Assembly: GCA_016936255.1 (NCBI GenBank)
Contig: JAFGYE010000069.1
Coordinates: 1 to 38,995 of the forward strand
Reading direction: 5' to 3'
From: Marinifilaceae bacterium
GTDB lineage: Bacteria > Bacteroidota > Bacteroidia > Bacteroidales > Marinifilaceae
DNA length: 38,995 bases
Shown here one piece after another: positions 17,853 to 27,047 of the stretch. Within the stretch, counting starts at the first letter, position 1, and each line of letters opens with the position of its first letter. Below the pieces are notes generated by a model, which saw nothing but the letters and a program-made list of their open reading frames with translations, was not told where the DNA came from and did not search any database. The position numbers and the translations under genes were made by a program.

Positions 17853-17868
17853 AACTACTTTAGTAGTT
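17853..17868. promoter_or_regulatory. Palindrome upstream of the GAF-domain gene
   Basis: AACTACT and AGTAGTT flank two bases. The element lies 30 bases before the ATG at 17899 and overlaps a weak -7-like sequence (TACTTTAG), so it could be an operator. Confidence 0.4.
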
Positions 17869-17898
17869 CTTAACAGTACATGGCTAAAAAACAAAATC

Positions 17899-20268
17899 AT
17901 GAAGTTGGATCAGTTGAAATTAAATATAGATCGTATTCCATTCAAAAAATCACTGAGTTTTCTTCCTTTAAATAATAAACTAAAGGAAGAACAAAGAAAT
18001 GGAGCCGGAAATGATTTACAAGCAAAAATTATTTTGGATTTAGTTGACAGGAATCCTGATTTGGTTAGACCCGATTTTAATATTGAGGATGTTGGTAAGT
18101 ATGAGGATGAGATTCATACAATAATGTCGTATTTTTTCACACCATCTCAATACAAAAAAGATATAGGTGTTGCGGCCAGCCCGTTCGACGATCATAATTT
18201 TTATTTCACGCCAAATTATCTAAAAATTCATAGTGATCAGAATATTGAAATTGAACATGTTGAGCAGAAGAATCAGGATAAATGTTATCTGACTTTTACA
18301 AAGTTAATTTATGCATACCTGATGATTCTTCCCAAATTCTATAATTTCAAATTAGATATGGATTATCTGTTTTTGTATCGTATGACAGATAAGTTGAATG
18401 GTTTGGTGAAGTATTACAAATTGGAGTATGATGAGTCATGCATCGAAATAACTTATAAAGGAAATTTGCCAGAAGTTTCAGAGAAGGATATTAGAGAAAT
18501 GATTAACGATCCAATGAATATGGATTTTTGGCTGAAGACGATTCCATTGGATAATTTTACTTTTTGTGGATTTATGTCATTCAAATATGTAGATGTTACT
18601 CAGATCGAAGTAATCTCATCATTAAAATCTCAATTGCTGGAAAAATCTTCAATAATTAACAGGGCTAACTTTGATGCTCTCGAACAGAATATCCGCTCAT
18701 TATTAACTCTGCCAAATTTAAATTTAGGTGTGCTTGCTTTGGGAATGGTTCAAGGCAATGTTGAAAATCCTTCTAATTTTTGGCACGGATTCATTGATCC
18801 TAATAAATACATGTGCGAAGCATACCGGGGAACGATATATCAAGAGGCAGGTTTATCCGGTTATCCTGTTTTGATTAGTGACCTTACTACCAGAGAGAAT
18901 TTACAACCTGTTGAACAAGAGTTGTTGAATTTAGGTATTAAAAATATTTGTATTATTCCTCTTTATTACGAGGGAGAGTTGGTGGGCATGATGGAATTGG
19001 GATCAACAAAGGCTTTTGATATCAATTTCACGAAACTGCGTGTGATAAAAGATATCATTCCGGTATTTTCTATCGCCGTTCATCGGACGAGTGAGGAATT
19101 AAAAAATAGGATAGAGGCTACAATTAAAGAAGAATGTACAGCAATACACCCAAGTGTAGAGTGGCGGTTTCAGCAGGCGGCCAGTAATTTGTTGGCCAAA
19201 AGAGATTTGGATGATCTGGTGCAAATGGAAGAAATCGTTTTTCGGGAAGTATATCCATTGTACGGAGCCATTGATGTCCGTCATTCCTCGGTGATTCGAA
19301 ACCGGACAATTCAGGATGATTTGGTGGAACAATTACAACTGGCACGTGAAGTTTTGAAAGAAGCATTTTTGGATTGTAAAATGCCTGTTTACGATCAGTT
19401 AATATACAAAATTGACTATTTCATTGATGGGATTGAAAAAGGACTTTCTTCGGGTGATGAAATGAACGTTCTTAGTTTTATTCGTCATGATGTAGAATCC
19501 CTTTTTCCGCATTTTAAAGAGAATGGATCTGCTTTAACTGCTGCGATTGCAGAATACAATAAAAATATTGATCCTGACTTACATATAGTTTACAAACGAA
19601 GAAAAGATTTTGAAGATAGTTTAGGAATGATTAATGATTGCGTTATCTCTTATCTTGAAAAAGAGGAAGAAAAAGCGCAGAAGATGTTCCCTCATTATTT
19701 TGAGAAATACCGCACAGATGGTGTAGAGCATAACATTTATATCGGACAGAGTATTTCATCACAAAAAACATTTGATCGAATCTATTTAAAGAATCTTCGC
19801 TTGTGGCAGCTAATTGTAAGTGCCGGATTATCCCGGAAAACAAGTGCTTTAAAAAGTTCATTGCCGATTGAACTGGAAACTACAGGTTTAATTTTAGTAC
19901 ATAGCCAACCTTTGGCAATAAGGTTCAGACAAGATGAGAAAAAATTTGATGTGGATGGCGCCTATAATATTCGTTATGAGATTGTTAAGAAAAGAATTGA
20001 TAAGGCAGTTATAAAAGGAACCAGTGAGCGCCTTACTCAGCCTGGAAAATTAGCAGTAATATTTAGTCAGGAATCTGAAATGGCAGAGTATCAAAGGTAT
20101 TTGGAGTATTTGGTTGCAAAGGGCTACTTTGAGAATAATATTGAACATTTGGTGTTGGAAGATCTGCAAGGAGTGTATGGCTTAAGAGCATTGAGAGTGC
20201 AAATAAAGAATGGTGAAGAACCGAATGAAGTGCTGACTGTTGCGAAGGAATTGAAGCTGAACGAATAA
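17899..20268 (+). CDS. Large GAF-domain protein of unknown function
   Basis: A 789-residue soluble protein without signal peptide or clear membrane helices. The central region, about residues 245-410, looks like a GAF domain. It has LLTLPNLNLGVLALGM near the start and NICIIPLYYEGELVGMMELGS near 340-360, the usual strand pattern for ligand-binding GAF folds. The N-terminal 240 residues and the C-terminal 380 residues match nothing I recognise; the latter are helical and charged. No kinase, phosphatase, cyclase or DNA-binding output domain is visible. It is followed after 63 bases by a patatin-type outer-membrane protein on the same strand, so the two may be co-transcribed. Confidence 0.6.
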   Translation: MKLDQLKLNIDRIPFKKSLSFLPLNNKLKEEQRNGAGNDLQAKIILDLVDRNPDLVRPDFNIEDVGKYEDEIHTIMSYFFTPSQYKKDIGVAASPFDDHNFYFTPNYLKIHSDQNIEIEHVEQKNQDKCYLTFTKLIYAYLMILPKFYNFKLDMDYLFLYRMTDKLNGLVKYYKLEYDESCIEITYKGNLPEVSEKDIREMINDPMNMDFWLKTIPLDNFTFCGFMSFKYVDVTQIEVISSLKSQLLEKSSIINRANFDALEQNIRSLLTLPNLNLGVLALGMVQGNVENPSNFWHGFIDPNKYMCEAYRGTIYQEAGLSGYPVLISDLTTRENLQPVEQELLNLGIKNICIIPLYYEGELVGMMELGSTKAFDINFTKLRVIKDIIPVFSIAVHRTSEELKNRIEATIKEECTAIHPSVEWRFQQAASNLLAKRDLDDLVQMEEIVFREVYPLYGAIDVRHSSVIRNRTIQDDLVEQLQLAREVLKEAFLDCKMPVYDQLIYKIDYFIDGIEKGLSSGDEMNVLSFIRHDVESLFPHFKENGSALTAAIAEYNKNIDPDLHIVYKRRKDFEDSLGMINDCVISYLEKEEEKAQKMFPHYFEKYRTDGVEHNIYIGQSISSQKTFDRIYLKNLRLWQLIVSAGLSRKTSALKSSLPIELETTGLILVHSQPLAIRFRQDEKKFDVDGAYNIRYEIVKKRIDKAVIKGTSERLTQPGKLAVIFSQESEMAEYQRYLEYLVAKGYFENNIEHLVLEDLQGVYGLRALRVQIKNGEEPNEVLTVAKELKLNE

Positions 20269-20331
20269 TAGTTTATGGTGCCAGTATTTTTAAGAAAAAA
20301 AATTAAAACAGAATATAAGTAGAATAAATTT

Positions 20332-22542
20332 ATGCAATTTAAATCTTTATGTCTTAGTCTGGTTTTGTCCACAATAAGTTTCTTGAATTTTGCTCAATCG
20401 GCAACAGATAGTTTGCCCAATAAAGCTCGTCCCAAAATAGGGCTTGTTTTAAGTGGTGGTGGTGCAAAAGGTTTTGCCCATGTTGGTGTTCTTAAGATTA
20501 TAGACGAATTGGGTATTCCGATTGACTATATCGCCGGTACTAGTATGGGAGGTTTAATAGGAGGTTTTTATTCAATTGGATATTCAGCTGCGGATATTGA
20601 AAAAATTATTTTAAGTCAGAATTGGGAAGACTTACTCTCAGATAATGTGTCGCGAAAATTTGTACCTATTTATGAGAAAAAGGATTTTGAAAGATATATT
20701 CTTTCATTTCCTATTAAACCGAAAGGAATTCAATTGCCAAGCGGTATTGTTAGGGGGCAAAATGTGATCAATTTATTTGAACGGTTAACGATTGAATATC
20801 ATGACCAAACGGATTTTAATAAGTTACCCATTCCTTTTTTATGTATCGCTACTGATTTGGAAACGGGAAATGCTGTAGTTCTGGATAAAGGTTATCTGCC
20901 ACTGGCTATGCGTGCAAGTATGGCTATCCCAACTTATTTTTCTCCGGTAGAGATTGATGGTAAATTATTAGCTGACGGAGGAATGATTAATAACTTCCCG
21001 GTAAAGGAATTGATTAAGATGGGTGCAGATATCATCATTGGAGTTGATGTTCAGTCTGGAGTTAAATCTAAAAAGGAATTAAAATCTCTTTTGGATATTA
21101 TAAATCAAACTGTTTCTTTGATGGCATTGAATAATTTTAAGGACAATCTGAAATATTGTGATATCTATATTAAACCTAAAATAGATGAATACACAGTTGG
21201 TAGTTTCCAGGATGCAGATTCACTAATTCACAGAGGAGAAGCAATAGCACAAACATTTATTCCAACCTTGCTGGATTTAAAGAAGAAATATAATCTGGAA
21301 AAGACAAAATTGAAAACATACGTTCCTCCGTGCGATTCATCTACCTATTTTATTAAAGATATAGAGGTTGAGGGATTAAATGAAGTGAGTTATTCGCTGT
21401 TATATGGTAAGTTGAATTTGGAAATGAATAGTAAGGTTAGTTTACGAAAATTACAGGACGGGATAAATCGGGTATATGGCAGCCGGTATTTCGATCGTGT
21501 TGATTTTCATATGAAAGGAACAGAAGAAAAAACTCTTTTGATAAGTGTAAAGGAACGAACAACCAAGAGATTTAATGTAGGACTGCATTACGATAGCGAT
21601 AACAATGCCGCAGTATTGCTAAATACAACATTTCGGAATAAATTAAAAAGTGGATCACGTTTATCCTTTGATTTGAAATTAGCAGAAAATCCCCGGTTTA
21701 AAACAACTTATACAATTGACAATGGTTTGAAGCCTGGCTTAAATGTAGAAGCTGAATTTAATGATTCTGAGGTATATGCTTTTGAGGATGGGAAAAAACT
21801 GGCAAGTTATGACTTTAACTACCTTAAATTTGATGTAAATACACACTCGATACTTCGGGAATCATATTCTTTTGGATTGGGAGGAAAGATTGAATATTAC
21901 AATATTAATTCTGAATTCACAATTCCCGGGGAAGTGGATGCACGGGATGAGGATTACTTTTTTACATACTACGCATTTCTAAATCTTGATTCCCATGATA
22001 AGGCTTATTATCCAAAGACCGGAATGAGTCTTTATGGAGAATACAAGTTAGTAACAAATAATGGATTTGAACTTGATGGTATGAATCGGCCGGCATCGGT
22101 GGCTTATCTTAAGTTTCAAAAGGCAATTAGTCTAAGTTCGGCATTTACGGTTTATCCAAAATTTTATGGCAGGGTAGTATGGGGTAAAAACATACCTAAT
22201 TTTTATATGTCTTATACAGGAGGAATCGATCAAACAGATTATTTTGATATTCAAATGCCCTTTGTTGGTTTGGAACGCATGGAGATGGCTTCAATAAATT
22301 CTTTTGTTTTTCGGGCCGATTTTCAATATGAATTATTTCGGAATAATTATTTAATTCTGAAAACCAATGCGGGCAAATTGGTTGAAGATGTTAATGATGC
22401 GTTAACCCATGGAGAATGGATTAAAGGAATCGGACTAACGTATTCATACAATAGTTTAATTGGCCCCATAGAAATTTCCCTGATGTATTCTGATAAGAAA
22501 AATGGTATTTCAAACTATGTGAATTTAGGCTTTTGGTTTTAA
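20332..22542 (+). CDS. Patatin-like phospholipase fused to a BamA/FhaC-like outer-membrane barrel
   Basis: A 736-residue exported protein. The signal peptide is residues 1 to about 21 (ending NFAQ). The patatin domain (about 34-300) is complete: oxyanion loop SGGGAKG (41-47), nucleophile Ser71 in GTSMGG (69-74), and catalytic Asp215 in DGG. A POTRA-like segment follows (about 345-420), then a C-terminal beta-barrel of the surface-antigen/Omp85 type (about 425-736) ending in an aromatic residue. The layout resembles the type Vd autotransporter/patatin PlpD, in which the barrel anchors or exports the lipase. The substrate is presumably phospholipid. The next gene also encodes an outer-membrane barrel. 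Confidence 0.88.
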   Translation: MQFKSLCLSLVLSTISFLNFAQSATDSLPNKARPKIGLVLSGGGAKGFAHVGVLKIIDELGIPIDYIAGTSMGGLIGGFYSIGYSAADIEKIILSQNWEDLLSDNVSRKFVPIYEKKDFERYILSFPIKPKGIQLPSGIVRGQNVINLFERLTIEYHDQTDFNKLPIPFLCIATDLETGNAVVLDKGYLPLAMRASMAIPTYFSPVEIDGKLLADGGMINNFPVKELIKMGADIIIGVDVQSGVKSKKELKSLLDIINQTVSLMALNNFKDNLKYCDIYIKPKIDEYTVGSFQDADSLIHRGEAIAQTFIPTLLDLKKKYNLEKTKLKTYVPPCDSSTYFIKDIEVEGLNEVSYSLLYGKLNLEMNSKVSLRKLQDGINRVYGSRYFDRVDFHMKGTEEKTLLISVKERTTKRFNVGLHYDSDNNAAVLLNTTFRNKLKSGSRLSFDLKLAENPRFKTTYTIDNGLKPGLNVEAEFNDSEVYAFEDGKKLASYDFNYLKFDVNTHSILRESYSFGLGGKIEYYNINSEFTIPGEVDARDEDYFFTYYAFLNLDSHDKAYYPKTGMSLYGEYKLVTNNGFELDGMNRPASVAYLKFQKAISLSSAFTVYPKFYGRVVWGKNIPNFYMSYTGGIDQTDYFDIQMPFVGLERMEMASINSFVFRADFQYELFRNNYLILKTNAGKLVEDVNDALTHGEWIKGIGLTYSYNSLIGPIEISLMYSDKKNGISNYVNLGFWF

Positions 22543-22614
22543 TAAATGATCGGCCGCAATTTGGTGGCTTTATAGTTTGATCTTACTTTTTTTTCAACGG
22601 ATAAACCTTATTTT

Positions 22615-23673
22615 ATGAACAAATACATTTTATTTTTGACGATATTTTTTTGCAGTATTTCAAGTGGTGTGTTCAGTCAGGATATGGCTGATGCTTTAAA
22701 GTGCGAATGGAATTCTGGAATAATTGGAACGGGCCCGGTTCGTGGCCTGGAAATGTCTTATCATGCAAATACAAATTATAACATCCGGTCGTCTTCGGAT
22801 GTGTATGGAAATGGAAAATCTGAAATTGACTACAATCGTGTTTTTACAACAAAGCTGCGTTTTCCGATACTTCTAAATCAAAAATTGAAAATTGCCGGTG
22901 GCATAGAGTATAGTGATGAAGAATTTCATTTTGATGATATTCCGGGCAATAATTACTCTTTGTATAAAAGTCTGAATGATAAAAACCTGAAGAGTGTTGG
23001 AGGCAGCCTTTATCTTACAGCTCAGCTAAAAAGGAATATGTTTTTCATGTTTCGCTTCAATGCCAGGTTAAAAGGTGATTACTGGAAAGAGCATATAGGT
23101 GATGTGAGTAAGTATACTTTTCTGAAAATGGAGATGTCGCCTATAATTGGGTGGAAAGTTAGTCCTAAAAAATCATGGGGAGTTGGTTTGGCTTATTCCT
23201 ATACGTTTGGCGATCCATTGCTGTTTCCTGTTTTTGTTTACAATCATTCTTTTGCTGATAAATGGGGTGTTGAAGCTTTACTTCCCGCCAGAATAAAATT
23301 GCGCTATCAACCATCAAAACTTTGTTTTATCAATGCAAAAGCAAGATTGCAGGGGGGCAGTTACAGCATTCATTTTAACGATCCCGAATTGAATGATTTT
23401 AAGACACTGGAGTTAAGAAGAGCTGATTTGAACTTTTCTTTGGAAATAGAAAAAGGAATTACAGACTGGTTGTGGACTTCTTTTGAATGTGGTTACCGAA
23501 CCAATATTAATTTTGATGTTACCAACAGTAACCATGCATTTAGTTTATCCGGCAGCAAGTTGACAAATGAGAACAATATCATTGATTCCACCGTTGGAGG
23601 AGGAGCATTTTATAATCTCTCGGTATTTATTGTGCCCTCAAAAGCAATTCTGAAAAAGATTGGTTTAAAATAG
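22615..23673 (+). CDS. Outer-membrane beta-barrel protein (DUF6268-like)
   Basis: A 352-residue protein with a signal peptide (residues 1 to about 22, ending GVFSQ). The remainder alternates hydrophobic and polar residues in strands punctuated by turns, with many aromatic residues (YSDEEFHFDD, MFFMFRFNARLKG, WGVGLAYSYTFG). This is typical of an outer-membrane barrel. It resembles proteins annotated as DUF6268 in Bacteroidota, a match made from memory. It begins 72 bases after the patatin gene on the same strand and may be co-expressed. No specific function can be inferred. Confidence 0.65.
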   Translation: MNKYILFLTIFFCSISSGVFSQDMADALKCEWNSGIIGTGPVRGLEMSYHANTNYNIRSSSDVYGNGKSEIDYNRVFTTKLRFPILLNQKLKIAGGIEYSDEEFHFDDIPGNNYSLYKSLNDKNLKSVGGSLYLTAQLKRNMFFMFRFNARLKGDYWKEHIGDVSKYTFLKMEMSPIIGWKVSPKKSWGVGLAYSYTFGDPLLFPVFVYNHSFADKWGVEALLPARIKLRYQPSKLCFINAKARLQGGSYSIHFNDPELNDFKTLELRRADLNFSLEIEKGITDWLWTSFECGYRTNINFDVTNSNHAFSLSGSKLTNENNIIDSTVGGGAFYNLSVFIVPSKAILKKIGLK

Positions 23674-23680
23674 AACCGAA

Positions 23681-23731
23681 AAGGACGACATTCTTTCTGC
23701 CTGGTCTAAAATTAGAAAGAATATCGCCCTT
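23681..23731. terminator. Long bidirectional terminator-like hairpin
   Basis: An 18-base stem with two mismatches (AAGGACGACATTCTTTCT against AGAAAGAATATCGCCCTT) encloses a 15-base loop. It sits between the convergent ends of the barrel gene (23673) and lysA (23742). The position supports a shared terminator, although the T-runs are poor. Confidence 0.7.
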
Positions 23732-23741
23732 ATTGTTTAGT

Positions 23742-24899
23742 TTAGTTTAGTTCGTTTGAAAATATCGATGGCGCAATATCCCTTAAATTGTATCTGGATG
23801 CCATTGCTTCACCATAAGCACCAGCGGTGCGAATTGCAATTAAATCGTTTCTTTTTGTAGCCGGCAAGCTGACTAATTTGCCAAAGCAATCGGATGATTC
23901 ACAAATAGGTCCAACCACATCATAATTTTCAGTTTCACCATTCGAAGTCAGGTTTTCAATTTTGTGATAAGCCTGATAAAGTGCAGGGCGCAGCAATTCA
24001 GTCATGCCGGCATCTAAAATTGCAAATTTGGTTTTCACACCATTTTTCACGTATAAAACTTTGGAGATTAAGCTGCCGCATTGCGCCACCATTGATCTTC
24101 CCAATTCGAAATGAAGTTTTTGATTTGGTTCCAGATTCAAAAACTCATTAAAAATGCCAAAAAAGGTGACAAAATCAGGGATCGGATTCTGGTCTGGATG
24201 CTTGTAGTCTACCCCATAACCACCACCAACATTGATATGATCAACAAAAATTTGGCGGTCGGAAAACCACTGCTTAATTTCATTGATACGAAGGCATAAG
24301 CCTTTGAACACACTCAAATCGGTAATTTGAGAGCCAATGTGAAAGTGCAGACCAATTAACTCTATGTTTTTATAGGATGCAAGACCTTCCAGAACGCTGT
24401 CAAATTCCCATCGGCTGATCCCAAATTTATTTTCTTCAACTCCTGTTGTGATGTAATGATGCGTATTTGCATTAACATTTGGGTTGATACGAATTGCAAT
24501 TTTTGCAATTTTATTGGTTCTTTCTGCCAGTTCATTAATCAATTCCATTTCGGGTATCGATTCGCAGTTGAAACAGAAAATATCGGAATCTAATGCGGTT
24601 TGAATTTCCTGATCGGATTTTCCAACACCGGCATATACAATTTTATTCGATGGATATCCTGATTCCAGAGATCTCTTTATTTCATTTCCACTTACGCAAT
24701 CGGCACCAAATCCATACGACTGAATTTTGGTCATAATTTTCGGATTGGCATTCGCTTTTACTGCATAATGAACATGATATCCATATTTGGATGATTCTCT
24801 TTTAACAATCTCCAAAGTGTTTTGAAGAATCTCCATATCGTAATAGTAGAACGGAGTAGGTATGTTTGAGAATTCGTTGATTCTTGAGCTGTTAAACAT
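23742..24899 (-). CDS. lysA: Diaminopimelate decarboxylase
   Basis: A 385-residue PLP enzyme of fold type III that converts meso-diaminopimelate to L-lysine, the last step of lysine synthesis. The PLP Lys is Lys48 in HYAVKAN. Further conserved pieces are HFHIGSQI, the glycine-rich NVGGGYGVDY loop, the FELGRSMVA segment, the CESSD motif and GAYGEAMASRYN at the C-terminus. The length is slightly short for LysA (about 400-420). It starts 26 bases after lysC, so both are probably made from one transcript and would share the upstream attenuator candidate. Confidence 0.93.
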   Translation of the reverse strand: MFNSSRINEFSNIPTPFYYYDMEILQNTLEIVKRESSKYGYHVHYAVKANANPKIMTKIQSYGFGADCVSGNEIKRSLESGYPSNKIVYAGVGKSDQEIQTALDSDIFCFNCESIPEMELINELAERTNKIAKIAIRINPNVNANTHHYITTGVEENKFGISRWEFDSVLEGLASYKNIELIGLHFHIGSQITDLSVFKGLCLRINEIKQWFSDRQIFVDHINVGGGYGVDYKHPDQNPIPDFVTFFGIFNEFLNLEPNQKLHFELGRSMVAQCGSLISKVLYVKNGVKTKFAILDAGMTELLRPALYQAYHKIENLTSNGETENYDVVGPICESSDCFGKLVSLPATKRNDLIAIRTAGAYGEAMASRYNLRDIAPSIFSNELN

Positions 24900-24925
24900 G
24901 ATAAAAAAAATTGTGGAAACAACAA

Positions 24926-26236
24926 CTAAAATAAATGATTACTTAATACCTGAAGGGCTGCTACTTTATTCTTCTGATCTACCAAAACGGAAATATTGTG
25001 TTTGCTGCCTCCGTAGGAAATCATTCGCAAAGGAATAGATTCAAGTGCTTCCAGTACCTTTTTAGCACTGCCTGCTGATTCGGATATAAAATCACCAACA
25101 ATACAAATTATCGATTGATTCTGATCTATCTCTACAATGCCAAATTTCAATAATTCCGCTTCTATTTCAGAGAGATTCGTATCATCATCTATTGTGAGCG
25201 AAATGGCTACTTCCGAGGTGGTTATCATATCAATCGGAGTCTTGTATATCTCGAATATTTCGAATACTTTTCGCAAAAAACCATAGGCTAAAAGCATTCT
25301 TCCCGATTTAATTTTTACTGCCGTAATTCCATCTTTTGCAGCAATTGCCTTAATTCCTTTTCCAACCAAATCGTCGGTAATTAAAGTTCCTTCGTCCGAT
25401 GGACTTAGTGTGTTCTTTAAACGAACAGGAATGCTCCATTGCTTGCATGGCATGATGCTGGAAGGGTGCATAATTTTAGCCCCAAAATAAGCAAGCTCGG
25501 CAGCTTCGTCAAAAGACAATTGTTTAAGAGCCTTGGTATTCTCAACAAAGCGGGGATCGTTGTTGTGAAAACCATCTATATCGGTCCATATTTGAACCTC
25601 TTCCGATTGCAGGGCTGCACCAATTAAAGATGCTGAGTAATCACTTCCACCACGCTTTAAATTATCAATCTCACCATATGTATTTCTACAGATAAAACCT
25701 TGAGTAATAAAAAGTTTCTGGTTAGGATATTGAGCGAGTTCACGTTCCAGATTTTCTTTGATATAGTATGAATCAGGTTCTCCGTCCTTATCAATCCGCA
25801 TGAAATTCAGAGCTGGCAGAAATACCGAATCTACACCAATTTCAGTCAAATAGTAATGAAAAAATGCAGTTGAAATTAATTCCCCCTGTGCAAGAATTGC
25901 TTTCTCCTGAAGTGCCGTAAAGCTGCGGTAAACAAAATTGCGGATGTAATTAAAATGAGATGTGATCAACTCATTCCCTTTGTTTTTGCCATTTGTGGTA
26001 GTAAATAGTTCCTCAATCCGCACTCTGTATTTTGCTTCCAACTCAGTGATTTTCTCATCCGCTTGTTCCATCTCCTTTTTGTACAAAAGATCGGCTATCT
26101 CAACAAGAGAATTCGTTGTTCCGGCCATGGCTGACAGAACTATAATTCTGGATTCATCACTTTGAACCAGTTGCGCAAGATTTTTAATTCTTTCGGGCGA
26201 TCCAACTGAGGTACCGCCAAATTTTAAAACTTTCAT
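24926..26236 (-). CDS. lysC: Aspartate kinase (monofunctional, lysine-type)
   Basis: A 436-residue aspartokinase that phosphorylates L-aspartate, the first step towards diaminopimelate and lysine. The N-terminus has KFGGTSVGS (residues 4-12). RGGSDYSASLIGAAL near 194-208 and WTDIDGFHNNDPR near 216-228 are the usual kinase-domain signatures. Two C-terminal ACT domains (about 300-436) with TSEVAISLTI and a short SYGGSKHNISVLV segment indicate allosteric control, most likely by lysine. It has no homoserine dehydrogenase domain, unlike ThrA. It is placed with lysA, preceded by a Lys-rich leader ORF and a terminator-like hairpin. Confidence 0.93.
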   Translation of the reverse strand: MKVLKFGGTSVGSPERIKNLAQLVQSDESRIIVLSAMAGTTNSLVEIADLLYKKEMEQADEKITELEAKYRVRIEELFTTTNGKNKGNELITSHFNYIRNFVYRSFTALQEKAILAQGELISTAFFHYYLTEIGVDSVFLPALNFMRIDKDGEPDSYYIKENLERELAQYPNQKLFITQGFICRNTYGEIDNLKRGGSDYSASLIGAALQSEEVQIWTDIDGFHNNDPRFVENTKALKQLSFDEAAELAYFGAKIMHPSSIMPCKQWSIPVRLKNTLSPSDEGTLITDDLVGKGIKAIAAKDGITAVKIKSGRMLLAYGFLRKVFEIFEIYKTPIDMITTSEVAISLTIDDDTNLSEIEAELLKFGIVEIDQNQSIICIVGDFISESAGSAKKVLEALESIPLRMISYGGSKHNISVLVDQKNKVAALQVLSNHLF

Positions 26237-26331
26237 TGATTAATAATTTTAGTTTTGCCATTTCTTTCTGAAATGGAAGGTGTTATAAGCTATAAATACA
26301 CATTATGAGCTTGTGGTTTTTTATTTTTCTC

Positions 26332-26361
26332 AAAAAAAGCCTGCAGAATTTCTGCAGGCTT
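26332..26361 (-). terminator. Candidate attenuator terminator upstream of lysC
   Basis: On the minus strand AAGCCTGCAGAA and TTCTGCAGGCTT form a perfect 12-bp stem, followed at once by a run of seven T. This is a textbook intrinsic terminator, but it sits about 96 bases before the lysC start rather than after a gene. It begins 45 bases past the stop of the Lys-rich leader ORF. The upstream gene's stop (26570) is over 200 bases away, so it is better read as an attenuator than as that gene's terminator. Confidence 0.8.
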
Positions 26362-26406
26362 ATATCTCTTATCCGATAGCTTTACATCAATTCACATCAT
26401 ACAACG

Positions 26407-26463
26407 TCAAGAACGTTTATTGCGTTTATAATGTTTCTTGTATTTTAATGCAATTGCCATCAT
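26407..26463 (-). CDS. Lysine-rich leader peptide of the lysC-lysA operon (candidate)
   Basis: An 18-codon ORF reading MMAIALKYKKHYKRNKRS, with tandem ATG codons at 26463 and 26460 and a TGA stop at 26407. Five of the ten residues from position 7 to 16 are Lys. It is followed by a perfect hairpin plus U7, then lysC and lysA. This is the arrangement of translation-coupled amino-acid attenuators (compare thrL and hisL), with the residue that matches the pathway product. Lysine starvation would stall the ribosome on the Lys codons and prevent termination. An upstream RNA arm (CAAGAA in the Lys codons, TTCTTG at the stop) could form the pause hairpin. The peptide is too short for normal gene calling. 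Chance is possible in A-rich DNA, so the match to lysC is the main support. Confidence 0.65.
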   Translation of the reverse strand: MMAIALKYKKHYKRNKRS

Positions 26464-26569
26464 TTATTTCTTTTTTTATTTGACGGGGTAAAGTTGTGTA
26501 AAATTATTTATTAATCCAACCGAAATTGTTCAGATTGTTAAAATATTAACTAATAAAGAAATAATTATA

Positions 26570-26914
26570 CTAGAACAAGATCCCATTCCAACCCCAGAAA
26601 CCTCTGGGAACATCCATAAATTCAATATAAACCCGGTCTTTTGCTATCTCTAACTTTTCGGATGCTAAACAGGCAAATTTATTCGATAGATCTTTTGTTT
26701 TAGTATCAGGCAAACCGATACTTTTTAATTGCAGAAACAGTGAAGGCTCTTCGCTGCCGCCAAGAGTCATTTCAACTTTTGGAGCAAATGCAGTCATTAC
26801 GTATTTTTCAGGTTTACCTAATTCCATAGATATTAAAGTTGAGCATTCTTTTAGAAAGATTTGTTGTTCTTTGCTTGAAAAGCTCTTGTTTGTCTGAACT
26901 TTTAAATAAGGCAT
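26570..26914 (-). CDS. MIF-like tautomerase-family protein
   Basis: A 114-residue protein with the size and fold pattern of macrophage migration inhibitory factor/phenylpyruvate tautomerase. It begins Met-Pro (MPYLKVQTN), so the catalytic N-terminal Pro would be exposed after Met removal. The central MTAFAPKVEMTLGGSEEPSLFLQLKSIG segment and the C-terminal DRVYIEFMDVPRGFWGWNG match the trimer-forming strands of the family. The biological role of bacterial homologues is unsettled; they may tautomerise keto-acids. It lies in a run of minus-strand genes beside an ArsC/Spx-like protein and LysR, with a 133-base gap, and could be transcribed separately. Confidence 0.82.
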   Translation of the reverse strand: MPYLKVQTNKSFSSKEQQIFLKECSTLISMELGKPEKYVMTAFAPKVEMTLGGSEEPSLFLQLKSIGLPDTKTKDLSNKFACLASEKLEIAKDRVYIEFMDVPRGFWGWNGILF

Positions 26915-27047
26915 AGCTAAAGTTTTAAGATTAAAATTACTCGCGAATGTTAACAGATGAGTCTTATTTTTATCAAGAAAAAATATTTGGTTAAGACATT
27001 CAAGTTATTACTAAATAAGAGAATAACAAAATTAGTGAAATACTTCT

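Noticed and set aside
26237-26569. Lysine riboswitch (L-box) upstream of lysC
   Set aside because: The region lacks the size and the conserved core of the L-box. The Lys-rich ORF plus terminator explains it better.
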